A DNA stretch of 64,000 nt from Botryotinia globosa. Taxonomy: Eukaryota; Ascomycota; Leotiomycetes; Helotiales; Sclerotiniaceae. Position 1 is the stretch's first letter. Each line of letters opens with the position of its first letter. The position numbers and the translations under genes are program-made. The notes below the pieces were generated by a model. The model saw only the letters and a list, made by a program, of their open reading frames with translations. It ran no database searches and was not told the origin of the DNA. Where the stretch lies: assembly GCA_014898425.1 (NCBI GenBank), contig RCSZ01000010.1:248001-312000 (forward strand), in the 5' to 3' direction. Positions 36,501 through 47,793 of this stretch are shown piece by piece.

Positions 36501-38987
36501 TCACTTTCTACATTAAAAATATATACCTATATCTTCTAATAATAAAATATTCATTTTTTAGAATAATAAACTAATTAATAATATTATTATAAAATGTTTT
36601 AAAATAATCTATATCTTTAAAATTTAATAAAAATAAAATATCAGTATTTATAATATAAAAATCAATATCTTCAAATGGTATAACAATTCAAAATAATTCT
36701 ATTAATATTGTAATTCCCTTTTCGAAATGTATATTCACAACCTTTACTATTAATGAATTATATTCAATTAAACAAATTCATTTTTATATATAATATTATC
36801 TAATCTTAATTATAAATTTCCCTATATATATTGTATCAATATATATATCAAAGAATTTTTTATTTATATAATTTATATAAAAAATATTTATTATATTTTT
36901 TATAAATAAAATAGTTTTAATAGAATTTCTAATTATTATATATAATATTGTATTGAATAATAATTAATTAAATATTTTTTAGTTATTGATAAACTTGGAA
37001 TTTATAAAAAATATTTTATTTATATTATCTTTAATATTGAAATCTATAAAAAACAAATCTATTTTAATTTCTAAATCAAACTTTATATTAATAATCTTTT
37101 TTTTATATTCAATTATTCACTAATTATAATATTTATTAAATGTATTATTATTATTATCTTTAATCTTTTTTTTATATTTATATTTATTTTTATTTTATTC
37201 TTTTTTAAAATATTTTGTTAATTGATATCCTTTTTTCTTGTATATCTAATAATAATTATATTAATTAAAAAAACCTGAATATTATTATTTGTTATATAAA
37301 TTATTTCTAAAATTATTATTATTTCTGGAATTTTTAGAATCACTCCGATTATTACTGTAATTATTATTACTACAAAATTTCCTATTAATAAATAGTATTA
37401 TATTTTCTTTATTTTTATATAATCTTTTCCATATATTAATAGATTATTATAATTGATTAATTAAATTAGATATTTTTTTTTTAAAATCAAAATAAATTAG
37501 ATTATATATCTTTATATTTTTATAAACAAATATAAGTTTATTATAAAAATAGAATATTTATTATATAATAAAATCAAATTAATATTGTAATATATATAAT
37601 TGCTTAATTACAATTATAAAATATTCATTAAATAGTTTATTTTTATACTTTTTTCTAATTAATTTCAGAATAATATTATTCTATTTTGATAATATATTTT
37701 ATTAATATTTATTTTTTTTGAAATTGTTTTATATATAAATGTAAAACTTTTTGAATATTGATAGTAGGGAGTTGTAATTAGTATAAAAGAATTAAAATAT
37801 ATTTTCTTTGAATATAATCAGAAATGCTTTATAATGTATATTTATAGATATCTCTGTATATTATAAAATTTTATAAAATATTAAAAGTTTGAAATTGAAA
37901 TTATTATTATTTCTATTATATTTTTTATTATTAATATAAAATTTCAATAAATTAATAAAAAATTGTATATTGAAATATAATATTGATATTTTATTTTTTT
38001 AGGATTTATAACCTTTATCACCTTTATTATTATTATTATTTTTATTGTTAGAATCTCTTATATTTTCATTCTTATTATATTTATTTTCATTATTTTTGTT
38101 TATATATTTGAAATTGTTTTTAATAAATTTATAAATAATTCTGAATTTGAATTTGAGTTTTTTAATATTAATATTTTTCAAAACTTTTTGAATTTGTGTT
38201 TTCATTTATTTATTAATAATAATTTTATAAAATTGTTTGAATAAAATTGTAGATATTTCAATATCTGTTTTTGATAGATATACTTCTCGAATATATAATA
38301 TTATATATAACTTTTATATATAAATCTAATAGATTTTTGTAAATTGTATAATTATAAATATTTTGAAGTTATAATAAAAGATTTTTGTTAGATTATTATT
38401 ATTAATATTTTTGTAGTTGTATTGTTTATATTTGAATTTAATATATTTGGTAAGTTTTTTATTGTTAATAATAATAGCTCTTTTATTATTTGGTATTGTT
38501 TTTAATGAATTGAATTATTTTTTATATTTTTCCTTTTTCTTTTTTGTATATATATTTTTATTAATAATATTTTTAGTTGGGGTGGTATTGCTTTTCGATA
38601 TGATTGTGTATGTTGGTAGAGGTATTTCAAAAATTGTTGTAAATATATATATATTTGTGTGTATAAGAAAATCTTTTATAGATGTAAAAAGTAATAAAGA
38701 TTTTTGTTTTATTTAGTATGATGTATAGTATAAAGATGAATATGTGATGGATGTAAAATCGATTTATTATATTTGATAAAACTAAACTTTTTGAATATAT
38801 TTTCCTGATATAATTATTCGGAGTATATTTTTTAGTATTATAAAAAGAGATAGTGTATTATATTTGGTATAATAATATTTTCTTTGTAATCTTTTCAGAA
38901 TTTCTATTAATCCTGAATATTATATAAAAACATTTAATACTTTTAATAAAATCTAAGATTCTAATTTGTAATATTATTAATTAATAT

Positions 38988-39152
38988 TGGTATCAATTTG
39001 ATTAATATAAATATAAGTATTTAATTCTATATAATTGTATTCGTTTTTGATTATTATTATCTATAGAAAGCTAGATATTAAATATATAGAAAAGCGTTAG
39101 TACAACGCTAGTTAATACAGTGCCCTCTTTGATCATATGATCGATGTCCCGA
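38988..39152 (-). repeat. Nested element LTR, right copy
   Basis: At least 165 bp matching the left copy. The adjoining 39153-39270 is normal-GC DNA that contains a strong inverted repeat (GTTGGAAGC/GCTTCCAAC, about 39226-39246). It could be the rest of this LTR or outer-element sequence. Confidence 0.6.
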
Positions 39153-39269
39153 CTGTGAGGGCGCACGGACCCTCTATGCACGTGACCGGCTGTACTAGCC
39201 ATTTTAGCTAGTTTTCAAGTATAAGTTGGAAGCCTCGCTTCCAACTTCCTTTTAGATCTTTATCAATAA

Positions 39270-40205
39270 CTAAACCATTAAAACAACTCCTTTCCAGTTC
39301 ACAGTCCTCACACCGACAGTATGCAATAAATGCTCTGTACTCTGTTGATCGAGTGCTGAGACAAGTTCACTGCTACACATCGGCCCTGTCTCAGTTAAAA
39401 AGGATATATCTTCATCGTCGTCACTCCACCCCTTATCGAACTGTTGAATCCATTGGTCTGGGGTATTTTCAATACAGTTTATAAGATAGCAGAACTCAGT
39501 ATCATCATAAATCTCCCCCATACCAACAATGTAATTCATGTATCGCCTCGAAAAATTGCGTACATGCTTTTGAGGCCATTGACTTTTAAATTTCTTTTTC
39601 CACTCTTCCCGGCTTTTCTTAACATCCTCCACTAGGTGATTCGTAGACCAACATCCGGACTTGCCACATAAATGGCACTTCTTATTGTTGAAACTTCGTC
39701 TGAATGAGGATACTGGGTTAGAAGATTGTCCTGATGACTGACTTCTATTAGCATATTGGCGGTCTGTAAACATTACTTCTGGGTCGTCTGCATCATCGTC
39801 GATTGTAGTATGGAAGGGACGGGGAGTAACATTGTGGGTTTTTTCGTTTGTCATAATAGAGTTCCGGATTGAATTTGTGAGTACGTTGAGGGATATCGCC
39901 AGGTTCGAACATGCAATAGCACATGCAGGATGCTCGTCAGAGACGGACAGAACTCTCGCATGGCAATAGGCCTCGTTCTGTAGATCAGGGTGTAGTTCAT
40001 ATTTTGTTTTGTCGATCTCGTCGATTAGTATATTGAAGCTCTCCATAATTGTCTTTTCTGGGTTCTTAGCAATGGTGCGAGAAACTCGGAGTCCATTCCA
40101 CTTGCTGAGAGAACTACGTTGAAGTTCCTCGCCCTTGAATCGATCCTGTATCATATCTATCGCAGTATTGAACCTTGTAAGAGTTCTGGCTTCTTCTCAC
40201 CGCAT
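39270..40205 (-). pseudogene. Copia gag, C-terminal part with zinc knuckle
   Basis: The minus frame from about 40205 to 39270 encodes IQDRFKGEELQRSSLSKWNG, a helical gag core, and a knuckle KKCHLCGKSGCWSTNH of the C-x2-C-x3-GC...H kind seen in fungal copia gag. It continues the frame interrupted by the AT-rich insert at about 40210-40615. It ends at a stop just before the nested element. Nucleocapsid function is lost with the rest of the element. Confidence 0.75.
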
Positions 40206-40209
40206 ATGT

Positions 40210-40615
40210 AACGCTTTTCCAATTAAAATATAGGATTATTCAATTTTTCATACCTTAGTTTGTTTCTTATTATAAGAAATAAAATTAGGTTTTTTTTTAA
40301 AAAATATTATTTAATTAATTAAATTTTATAAAAAAATAGATAGAAATTTTTTTTTAATTTTTTTAAATAGGATTTAAAAAGGTTAAAATTAAAAGTTTTA
40401 AATTTTGATAAAAATTCGCTTATTTTATATAAGGAAAATATTACATATTAAAAATTTTAAAAAAATTCGATTTCAATATTATATAATTATTCAATAAAAA
40501 TAATAAAAATATTTCGAATAATTTTTTATATTTTGATTTCAATTATTTATTATTTTCGATTTTTTTTTAAAAAAAATATAAAGATTTGATTGAAATATTC
40601 AATATAATAATTTGT
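40210..40615. mobile_element. AT-rich insert splitting gag
   Basis: About 400 bp of AT-rich DNA separates two parts of one gag frame. Its ends, GCTTTTCC on the left and the complement of GGTTTTCC on the right, hint at short terminal inverted repeats as in a MITE, but no target duplication was found. Confidence 0.4.
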
Positions 40616-41827
40616 ATAGGAAAACCTCATTTTTGCAGGGATTTTGTCACATTTGTCACAGAGGTGCGGTGAGCAGATGCCAGAACTCTTACATTCAAGT
40701 CGAATGTGATCATAGTAGAACTCGAGAGGTTTCCCGCCGAGAAGTGTTGAAAGTCCTAGTAAATATTTCGTTCTTGGCAATCCGGCCCGTATGCAATGGT
40801 CCCATTACGCCTTTAATTTGAACTTTATGCTGTCCCCATCGCCTACGTATACTATATCTTTTGGGAACGACCGTGCAAGATTAGAAAATACTCTTGAGTA
40901 ATCTGTCTCCTCTTCTTCGTCATCAACAGGCGGGGGAGCAACTCTCCTCCCTTCGTGGCGATTGCCTCCATTATTATTGCCGTTACCGCCACGTCTGCCA
41001 AAGCCGTCGTTGTCTCCCTGGGAATCTTCGCTATCATCGTCACCAGAATCACTAGAGTCTCTTTCGCCTGCAGTCCTACCCGGGGCGCCGGGTTGTCTTG
41101 ATCGACCTGGTCGTGGATTTTCTTCTTCTTCCTCAGATCCAGAAACCTCCTCAATAGTTTCAATAAACTCGTGTCGTTTCTTGAGGCGTTGTCTTACTTC
41201 CTTCCAACTAAGCGTCACCAACTCAGCCAGTACCCTAGTAATGCTTGAGTTTTTAGTCTTTACTATTATACCCCGCAAAGTAAGTAGATTATTGAAGTAT
41301 ACTTGTGTTGGAGTGTCGATCCTATAGAAGTCGGTAGCAGTCCAGCCTCCAAACTGTAGTTTGAACAATCTAAACAGTTCAGGCGATGGCAGTCCAGTAT
41401 CTGTATAGTATTTTGCCATTGATGAGATGTATAAGCGTAGAAGTAGTTCCTGCCGTGTTGAGTCATCTATCTTAAAATCCACAATCCATTGTCCCCAGTG
41501 TTCTATCTCAGCCTTCAGATATTCTGGATCTTTAGCCTTCTCCTCCCATCCTTCAGAATCCTTCTTCCCTGGTGTCTCGAACTTGCTGGTATTCTTAGGT
41601 GTGAACACCCCTGGGTTCGTGAATGGGTTCTCCATCTTCCCAGCACTAACTCTGAGTCGCTTTATTTGGTCCAGTTGGTGATGGTGGAGTTGTTCTCCAC
41701 AGAATTCCATGGGGTAGTTCAAATCTCCTTCTGTTTCGTATCCCCCGTTCTCCCAATGGGGGTTCTGTTGGCAGATGTTGCGGGTGATCCAGGGAATGAA
41801 CCTGGAGTCCGATGTAAATTCTTCCAA
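40616..41827 (-). pseudogene. Copia gag, N-terminal part with one nonsense codon
   Basis: The minus frame from 41827 runs to a TAA at 40805-40807 and then continues in the same frame (CIRAGLPRTKYLLGLSTLLG, FYYDHI) to about 40618. The region DGDSIKFKLKA, the stop, then WDHCIRAGLP spans a conserved gag block, so the TAA is a true interruption. The N-terminal half is acidic and low-complexity. The frame opens with TTG; the first ATG lies further in. It is part of the outer copia element. Confidence 0.7.
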
Positions 41828-42226
41828 TCTTCAATCCCTCTGTCCATGCTTACTATGAAGCGATCATCGTATGTAGGATGTGCCGGGCTCGGGACAGGGC
41901 ATTAGTCGATGGTCCAGTAGATACGCTGAGTCGTTCACTGCTTTTGGATACTGCTAGGTCAGCCTTTGCAACGTGTTGGACGCAAGGGAATCTTTTATCT
42001 GCTGAGTCGGGTATTGCTTTCAGATCAAGTGGTTCTCTTTTTGAACATAGTCGTCAACTGCTGAGTCGTACATTGCTATCAGTTGATTCGTAGCTTCATT
42101 AGCATTCTTACTATGATGGCTGAGTCGGACACTGCTTTCCACCTAGTTAGAATCTCTTCGAATAATACTTGGCTAATCTGTGATTTGATTGAGAAAATAA
42201 CTAATCTCTCACAAATCACTGATCAG

Positions 42227-42440
42227 TGTTTATATATCATTGGTATAAGGCTTTTGAATTATTTCTAAAATATTCAATATTGTTTTGGATTCTGACTAAG
42301 TTTCCTTGAAATGGATATTTTTGTATATATAAATTATAGAAAAATATTTATGATTTTGATAGAATTTCAATAAAAGGGAATAGATTGAATTTTGAATGTT
42401 ATAAATACTCAAGGCCACTTAAAATATCGATTCTCAAATA
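42227..42440 (-). repeat. Outer copia element, 5' LTR (right copy)
   Basis: Matches 31354-31568 but with many more A/T at variable sites, including TATTTGAG in place of the TGTTTGAG terminus. The bias is consistent with RIP acting on this side. Confidence 0.75.
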
Positions 42441-43644
42441 GATTTCCTTATAAACTTTTACTATAGTATACTATATTATTCTCCTAGTAATTATTAAATT
42501 GTTGAATACATGTGAAGATCTACTCTGCTTAAATATATAAGTTGTTTCTTTATTTAAGATATAGATCAAAATGTTTCTACTAAATAAATCGATAATAGTC
42601 AATTTCGATTTCTTATAAGTTTTACATTTATACTCGAAATTGTTCTATAGGCACTATAACTTTCCTTTTTCACTTATATTTAACATACTGAATATAATAT
42701 CTGGGTTTGTTTCTATTATTGAATGTATTTTCACTAGCTTTAATATAACAGGTTAACTAAACGTAGTAAAATTATAGTAAAAATATCAGAGTTTATACAT
42801 TTCTATATATCAGCTCTTAAAATCATTGTTTTCATAAGACCAATCCAATCTTTTCAATCTAATATAAAGCTTTATATTATAAGGAAATCCCATTCGTTAT
42901 ATAGACCTTAGTTTTTTACTAGAGCGCTATGAATCGCTATTACTTCTGAAGTATAATAGCTCCTTTACGCTTTATTATATAATCATTTATTATGTGATTC
43001 GGCTTACAGTGAGAACCTTTATAACACACGATATAAATCTATAGAACACACAATCAATTATATACATTCATTTCAAAAACTAGTTATCACTTATTATTTT
43101 TGATGTCACTTGCGTTTCCAACTTTCTTCGCGTCTCGAAGAGGAAACTACTTTATATGAGTAAAAGACAATATGACTTCTTTCAAAACCTTAAACTCTCT
43201 AATAATCTTTTAGAGAAGACTAGTGCCCTTACTACAAAGGTCAATAAAGCTTAAAGGAGCTTTAACCCAATTACTATTCTTAAAATAACTATTTGGATTC
43301 TAAAAAAGTCCTCTTATTTTTATTAGATTTATATAAAACTTTTACTACTTTATTATACTTTGCATTTAAAATTTCAACTAAACAACATTTCGATTTAAAT
43401 TTTATTATACTATCTTCTTCAAAACATAATTTAATTTAATTTGTTTCCTATTAATCTATCTATTTCAATTCCTATTAAGAAAGACTTCTATATCTAAAAG
43501 ATAACTAGTATTAGCTTTATTAAAGCTATAAAAACTATAAACAAATCAAAACTATTTTTTTCCATATGTAGATAATCATTTCTTTTTACAATTCGAATTA
43601 AACTATTCTACTTATAAAATAGAATCTTTCGTAATGCTTATTGT
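42441..43644. other. AT-rich spacer, no gene
   Basis: Moderately AT-rich, with stops in all frames and no recognised transposon domain. Probably degraded repeat sequence between the copia element and the solo LTR. Confidence 0.45.
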
Positions 43645-43755
43645 TGTTAGGGTTGATCCACTTTACCACTAACCCATAAAAGCATGGAGTGTTCCGAATA
43701 CGTTCGGAACAGTGGATCTACTATATAAACCCTGTCAGGTGATCGCTCCCTGACA
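43645..43755. mobile_element. Solo LTR with perfect 5-bp target duplication
   Basis: A 111-bp sequence starting TGTTAGGG and ending CCCTGACA is flanked on both sides by ATTGT (43640-43644 and 43756-43760). Inside are a TATATAAA box (near 43721) and a 9-bp-arm hairpin TGTTCCGAA/TTCGGAACA. Canonical TG...CA ends plus the exact target site duplication identify a solo LTR or a very short retroelement relic. Its GC content is normal although its surroundings are AT-rich. Confidence 0.75.
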
Positions 43756-43760
43756 ATTGT

Positions 43761-45119
43761 TGTTTTTAGGAAATATTATTATATTAATAGAACTAATTAT
43801 AATAATATACTATAATTATATTAATATGTTACTTTTGTAAAACAATTATATAAATTTAATTCTAAATTTTATAATTTATTTATAAAAGAATTCTAATTAG
43901 TTAATTCATTATTTAGAAATTATTTTGAATATTATTTGTTTAAATTTGGAATAGATGACTAAAGTTTGTTATATGTTAAGGTATATATAGCTCTTATTAG
44001 TGAGTATTATGTCAACATAGAGGCCAGCGTTTTGTGAGTTTGGCTTAATATTATGAACGTAGCTTGATATTGTTATTGAAATGTAGATCATTAACTTGAA
44101 TATTAAAATCCTTGAGTCTAAACTTTGGAAATCCCGGGGTTATAACTATCAAACAGTTAAATGTATGTGAAGATACATATTACTTAATCAGATTAGACAA
44201 TTGTGGGATATATTGGCCTTCTATAAGCCAATCAGGATAAAGGGAGTTTGAGGCATCAAGCCTAAAATCTACCACCCCAGAATCTACCATAGCCGACAGC
44301 AGAAGACTGCCCTTTGAGCGAATGCCAGCCTATACTTGCACCATGCTACACTTTTCTTTGCTCCCAAAAGACAAATGACATTTACTGTAGCGGGAGTTAC
44401 AGGCGGCTTAGAAGGCTTCTAAACCAACAAAAAGGTTTCCCTAAATTTGAATGCTTCCATAGGCTCGTAGGGTTCTAAGATGGAGAAGAATTCTATACCC
44501 CTTCCCTTGTAAGAAGGATTCTGGCATTGAGAAGGATTTTTGATTTCAGAATGTTTCTGAGGCTTTTACAAGGCTTAGAATCCTTCTCAACCCCGCCAAG
44601 TTCCTACTGCTAGGTAGTTTTCTTTAGCATATCTTGCCGCGTGCTGACGAACGCAGGCTTACTCCTACCAGTATGTATGTATTCGTCACCACGCTGACAT
44701 GATCATGCATGGGTAAGCTGACAATTCCCAAGGATTGAGCTCCCGGAAGAAGAAGTGGTTTTATTAAGTCACGTGTGCATTAGTTAAGCTTACTTTTAGT
44801 CATCGACCAGGTTTATCTACATGGTTAATTGTATCAATCAATTCACATCCTATTACTTCTCCTGCTCCCACCTGTCTTCCCTCCCCGGCCACCCTGTCCG
44901 AGTGGAACAGCCGGTCATACACACCACAGCACAGTCGAAAACCTCTCACTACGTAGTAGCCGAGAATGGGTCGTTTGGCGTGATCCTCCTCTTCCCATGA
45001 TTGTTGAGGTAAATAGCAAGTCTTTCACCCACACCTAAACGATTGATCGGGGTTGCACACTCGAGCCCTTGACTATCCAACCAAGTCTCAATAGTCAATA
45101 CTCTTACAGAATAATACAT
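43761..45119. other. Intergenic region upstream of the second P450
   Basis: No gene found. Near 44514-44585, AAGGATT occurs twice (44514-44520 and 44532-44538) and its complement AATCCTT once (44579-44585), echoing the dyads in the NRPS/PKS promoter. The last 300 bp are C-rich and look like a promoter and 5' leader for the P450 at 45120. Confidence 0.5.
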
Positions 45120-46883
45120 ATGGCACTGACGGAGAGCATTGTTGACCTGCTGCTATGCAAGCCCGTCTTTCTTGGCCTGGCAGTATGCGCTCTGCTCTTC
45201 CTCGTCGGGCGCGCACTCGAGCCAAGCGTCGACGGCCTTGAGCCTCCGATTCTTAGACATAACATCCCTATATTTGGTCATTTCTACAGTATGCTCAAGG
45301 ACCAGGAAGCATTCTTCAAACGTCTCGAGTAAGTCTACATACATACACGTCTCTTTTTGGTTCCAGTGTAGGGAGCAAGAGCACTGTTGGGAACACTAGA
45401 CGCAACGATGTCGAGCCATGACCACTACTAACACATGCACTCTTCAACAGCAAAAAGTATCACATGTCCATTGCAACTATCCCCATTTTGCATAGTAAAA
45501 TGTATGCGATAATGGATCCCATTCTAGTCCAGTCGGCGTATTGCAACAAGCATCTCTCCTTCACCCCCTTTGCTGTAGGCGGTGCACAGAAGGTGGCGGG
45601 CTTCGATGATGCGTATCATCAAGTGCTCATGCAGTCAAATGTCTTGCCCGAATACTTCAAGAGCATCTATGACGGAACTACTGCCCAGCACATCCATCGG
45701 TTGAATGTCACCTCCCTCAAGCACGTTTCAAAGCACATTAATAGCATTGGAGGGGATGGCATGGATGCCACTAATACCTACCTCTGGCTGCGCAATCTCA
45801 TGACCGTCGCTACATGCGAGGCTCTGTATGGTCCTGACAATCCCATCAGGGGTGAGGAACTTGTAGAGGATGTCTGGTAAGGTCATTTCACAGAGCCCCG
45901 ATCTCCAATAGTGAATGGTAAGCATGTTGCTAATGACATTTCATTATAGGACGTTCGAAACGGGTCTGCCTTACCTCTTCTTCCATGTTTTCAATTCCAA
46001 GACACTGCGGCGTACAAAAGAAGCAAGACGAAGGCTGCAGCTAGCTTTGGGAAAGTGGTGTACGACCATGAAGCAGGACGACGAACAGGTCTCGGCCTAT
46101 ATCAGAAACCGGGTCGGCATTCTTCGAGGATACGGCGTCGAAGGGCAAAAACTTGGTGACATTGAGGTTGGCCTCATACATGTGCCAACATCAAACTCCA
46201 TCCCGACCATATTCTGGTTCTTCATCCATGTCTTCACGCGGCCCAATCTGGTCGTCCAACTGCGCGCTGAAGTTGAGCCTATTGCGAAGCGTGGTCCGGG
46301 CCATGTAGTGACTATTAACGTAGACGACATCCTCGAAAGGTGCCCTCTGTTGATCAGCGCCTACCGTGAGGCTAGCCGCCTCTGCAATGGATTCACCTGT
46401 AACCGAATGGTCCTAGAGGACACGACCATCACGGACAGACATGACCGCTCGTACCTGCTCAAGAAAGGCGCCACCGTGAAGATGCCTGCAGGAGTCGTGC
46501 ATTCCTCGAAGGACATATGGGGCGAAGACGCAGCGGCATTCCGAGCCGATAGATTCCTGGACAAGGGACTGACGAGCGAACAAGCCAAGTTGAGACGTGC
46601 TGCCTTTACACCATTCGGCGGAGGCGCTCATATGTGTCCTGGGCGGAATTTTGCCACGGCCGAGATTTACGGCTTCGTGGCCGCGCTACTCCTGGGTTAT
46701 AACGTGGAACCCTTGGACGGGAACTGGGATACGTACAAGCCGCCGCCCATGTCTACGTGTCCCCAAGTGACGTCTGTGTGCAAGCCAGAAGACGAGGCAT
46801 CCGTGTGCGGTACCCGCCTGACTAGACGGAATGGATGGGAGGCAGCGCAGTGGAGGTTTATCTCTGGCGAAGTGATAGAGTGA
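45120..46883 (+). CDS. Cytochrome P450, CYP7/8-like fungal type (second P450)
   Basis: Three exons, 45120-45328, 45451-45876 and 45950-46883, give 522 aa. The ATG at 45120 opens a membrane anchor (PVFLGLAVCALLFLVG, about residues 12-27) and a PPILRHNIPIFGH hinge. ExxR is EASR at about 352, and the haem loop FGGGAHMCPGRNFA has its Cys at about 441. The oxygen-binding helix reads HVPTSNSIPT and lacks the usual acid-Thr pair, as in CYP7/CYP8-like enzymes, some of which isomerise rather than hydroxylate. It resembles the P450 at 51486-53122 throughout, so the two are likely paralogs. It neighbours the aminotransferase and probably tailors the peptide or a precursor. Exact reaction unknown. Confidence 0.9.
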
Positions 46884-46969
46884 GCAACGTTTGAGGTTAC
46901 TTTATGTTTGGGTTGAACAGAAGTGGATATGCCAATACTAATATTAGTGCCTCAGGCATTAAGCTTAGC

Positions 46970-47008
46970 AAGTGGGAACTCTTATCGGCCTTTCAGCCGT
47001 TCCCACTT
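46970..47008. other. Long hairpin in convergent 3' flank
   Basis: AAGTGGGAA (46970-46978) pairs with TTCCCACTT (47000-47008), and an inner CGGC/GCCG stem lies in the loop. It is located between the converging P450 and Dabb genes. It could be a 3'-end structure or a transposon footprint. Confidence 0.4.
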
Positions 47009-47245
47009 TCAATTCTATATCTTTTAATACACCACATACAATTTGTACCATTTTTCCATTAGAGACTCCGCTCTTTTAACTGTACTGTCAAAGACAATCA
47101 CTGGGCATTTCTAATCGTCCTGTAGGTTGCTACTCTTAGTATTCTCAGCAAATAATCTCTCCCTCTCAACATTGCTTCCCGACACATGGAGTTAAAGCCT
47201 CATTTGTATTTGTATAGCCCTCTTCCTTAAAGTTATCCCAAAACA

Positions 47246-47793
47246 CTATGTGCCTCCGGTAGCCTGCGGCTCAAAGAAGACGGTCATCATCCCGTCTATA
47301 GTAATCTCATCTAAGACTTTCTTCACTTCTCCATGAGCAGGACACTCGCTCTCGTAGTACTTCATGTCGTCCATGCTGGCGAACTCGGTCTTGTTGACAA
47401 AGGTGTAGCCTTCAGTGCGGGGGCCTTCTTCAACAGGACCGGCAACCATACTAAGTATGTAAGGCGTACCATCCTAGTATACCCGTGAGTATTTGACTCT
47501 GAAGTAGGCATAGGTGTTTTCGTTGTCTCAGTGGGATTAAGACCCCGTGGAAATGAACGTAAGGACGGGCTAAGATAGGGGGGTTATCATACCCTCTTAT
47601 TGTCAACAGCCATCTTCCGACACTGCTCCAAAAACCTTTTTTGATCCTCAGCCTTCGGCATCTTGAACATCGTCACACGGTGGACACGATTAGCTATGCT
47701 TACGTAGCTGCGGCTGTGTCCATTGAATCCGTTACTTGCAACGGCGGTCAACGGTTGAAGGCCACGTGAGGAGGACCTTGTAAGCGCAAACAT
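47246..47793 (-). CDS. Dabb-type dimeric alpha/beta-barrel protein with mitochondrial-like leader
   Basis: Two exons, 47793-47593 and 47473-47246, across a 119-bp intron give 142 aa. The first 35 residues are rich in Ser, Arg and hydrophobics with no acids (FALTRSSSRG, HSRSYVS), like a mitochondrial presequence. The rest fits the stress-responsive A/B-barrel (Dabb) pattern: NRVHRVTMFKMPK opens the first strand, then YTFVNKTEF, YYESECPAHGEVKK and a hydrophobic last strand MMTVFF. Such small proteins work as dimers and include both cyclases/isomerases and proteins of unknown role. It converges with the P450 and is divergent from the aminotransferase, so a pathway role is plausible. The conserved His residues are noted but no reaction can be assigned. 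Confidence 0.8.

Larger units (their letters stand above)
33413..39210 (-). mobile_element. Nested RIP-degraded Ty1/copia element inside the outer copia
   Basis: An extremely AT-rich 5.8-kb block bounded by LTR-like direct repeats starting at 33417 and 38988, with a common start TGGTAT. The minus strand still shows copia pol order. A reverse transcriptase end with GIVGLQINN lies near 34660. The following frame 34596-34336 runs into an RNase H start resembling that of the outer element. Near 38205-37999 there is a Lys/Asn-rich gag-like tail. In-frame stops and Ile/Asn substitutions at conserved Thr/Asp positions fit C-to-T and G-to-A decay. It inserted between gag and protease of the outer element, so it is the younger insertion, yet it is the more degraded. 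Confidence 0.7.
31354..42440 (-). mobile_element. Ty1/copia LTR retrotransposon, defective, carrying nested insertions
   Basis: Matching LTRs of 215 and 214 bp at 31354-31568 and 42227-42440 bound an element read on the minus strand: gag at the right, then protease/pre-integrase, then RNase H next to the left LTR. Most of the integrase and reverse transcriptase is missing between 32688 and 32550. A second, AT-degraded copia element (about 33413-39210) interrupts it between gag and protease, and a smaller AT-rich insert splits gag. The right LTR shows many G-to-A and C-to-T changes against the left one. The left LTR starts 92 bp after the PKS stop. No clean target duplication was seen. Confidence 0.85.

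Noticed and set aside
33413..39000. Several 60-120 codon frames in AT-rich DNA
   Set aside because: Ile/Asn/Lys-rich translations of degraded transposon DNA; not functional genes.
44829..45038. Open frame of 69 codons upstream of the second P450
   Set aside because: Low-complexity Pro/Leu translation in a promoter region, no domain, and the P450 start codon is well placed downstream.
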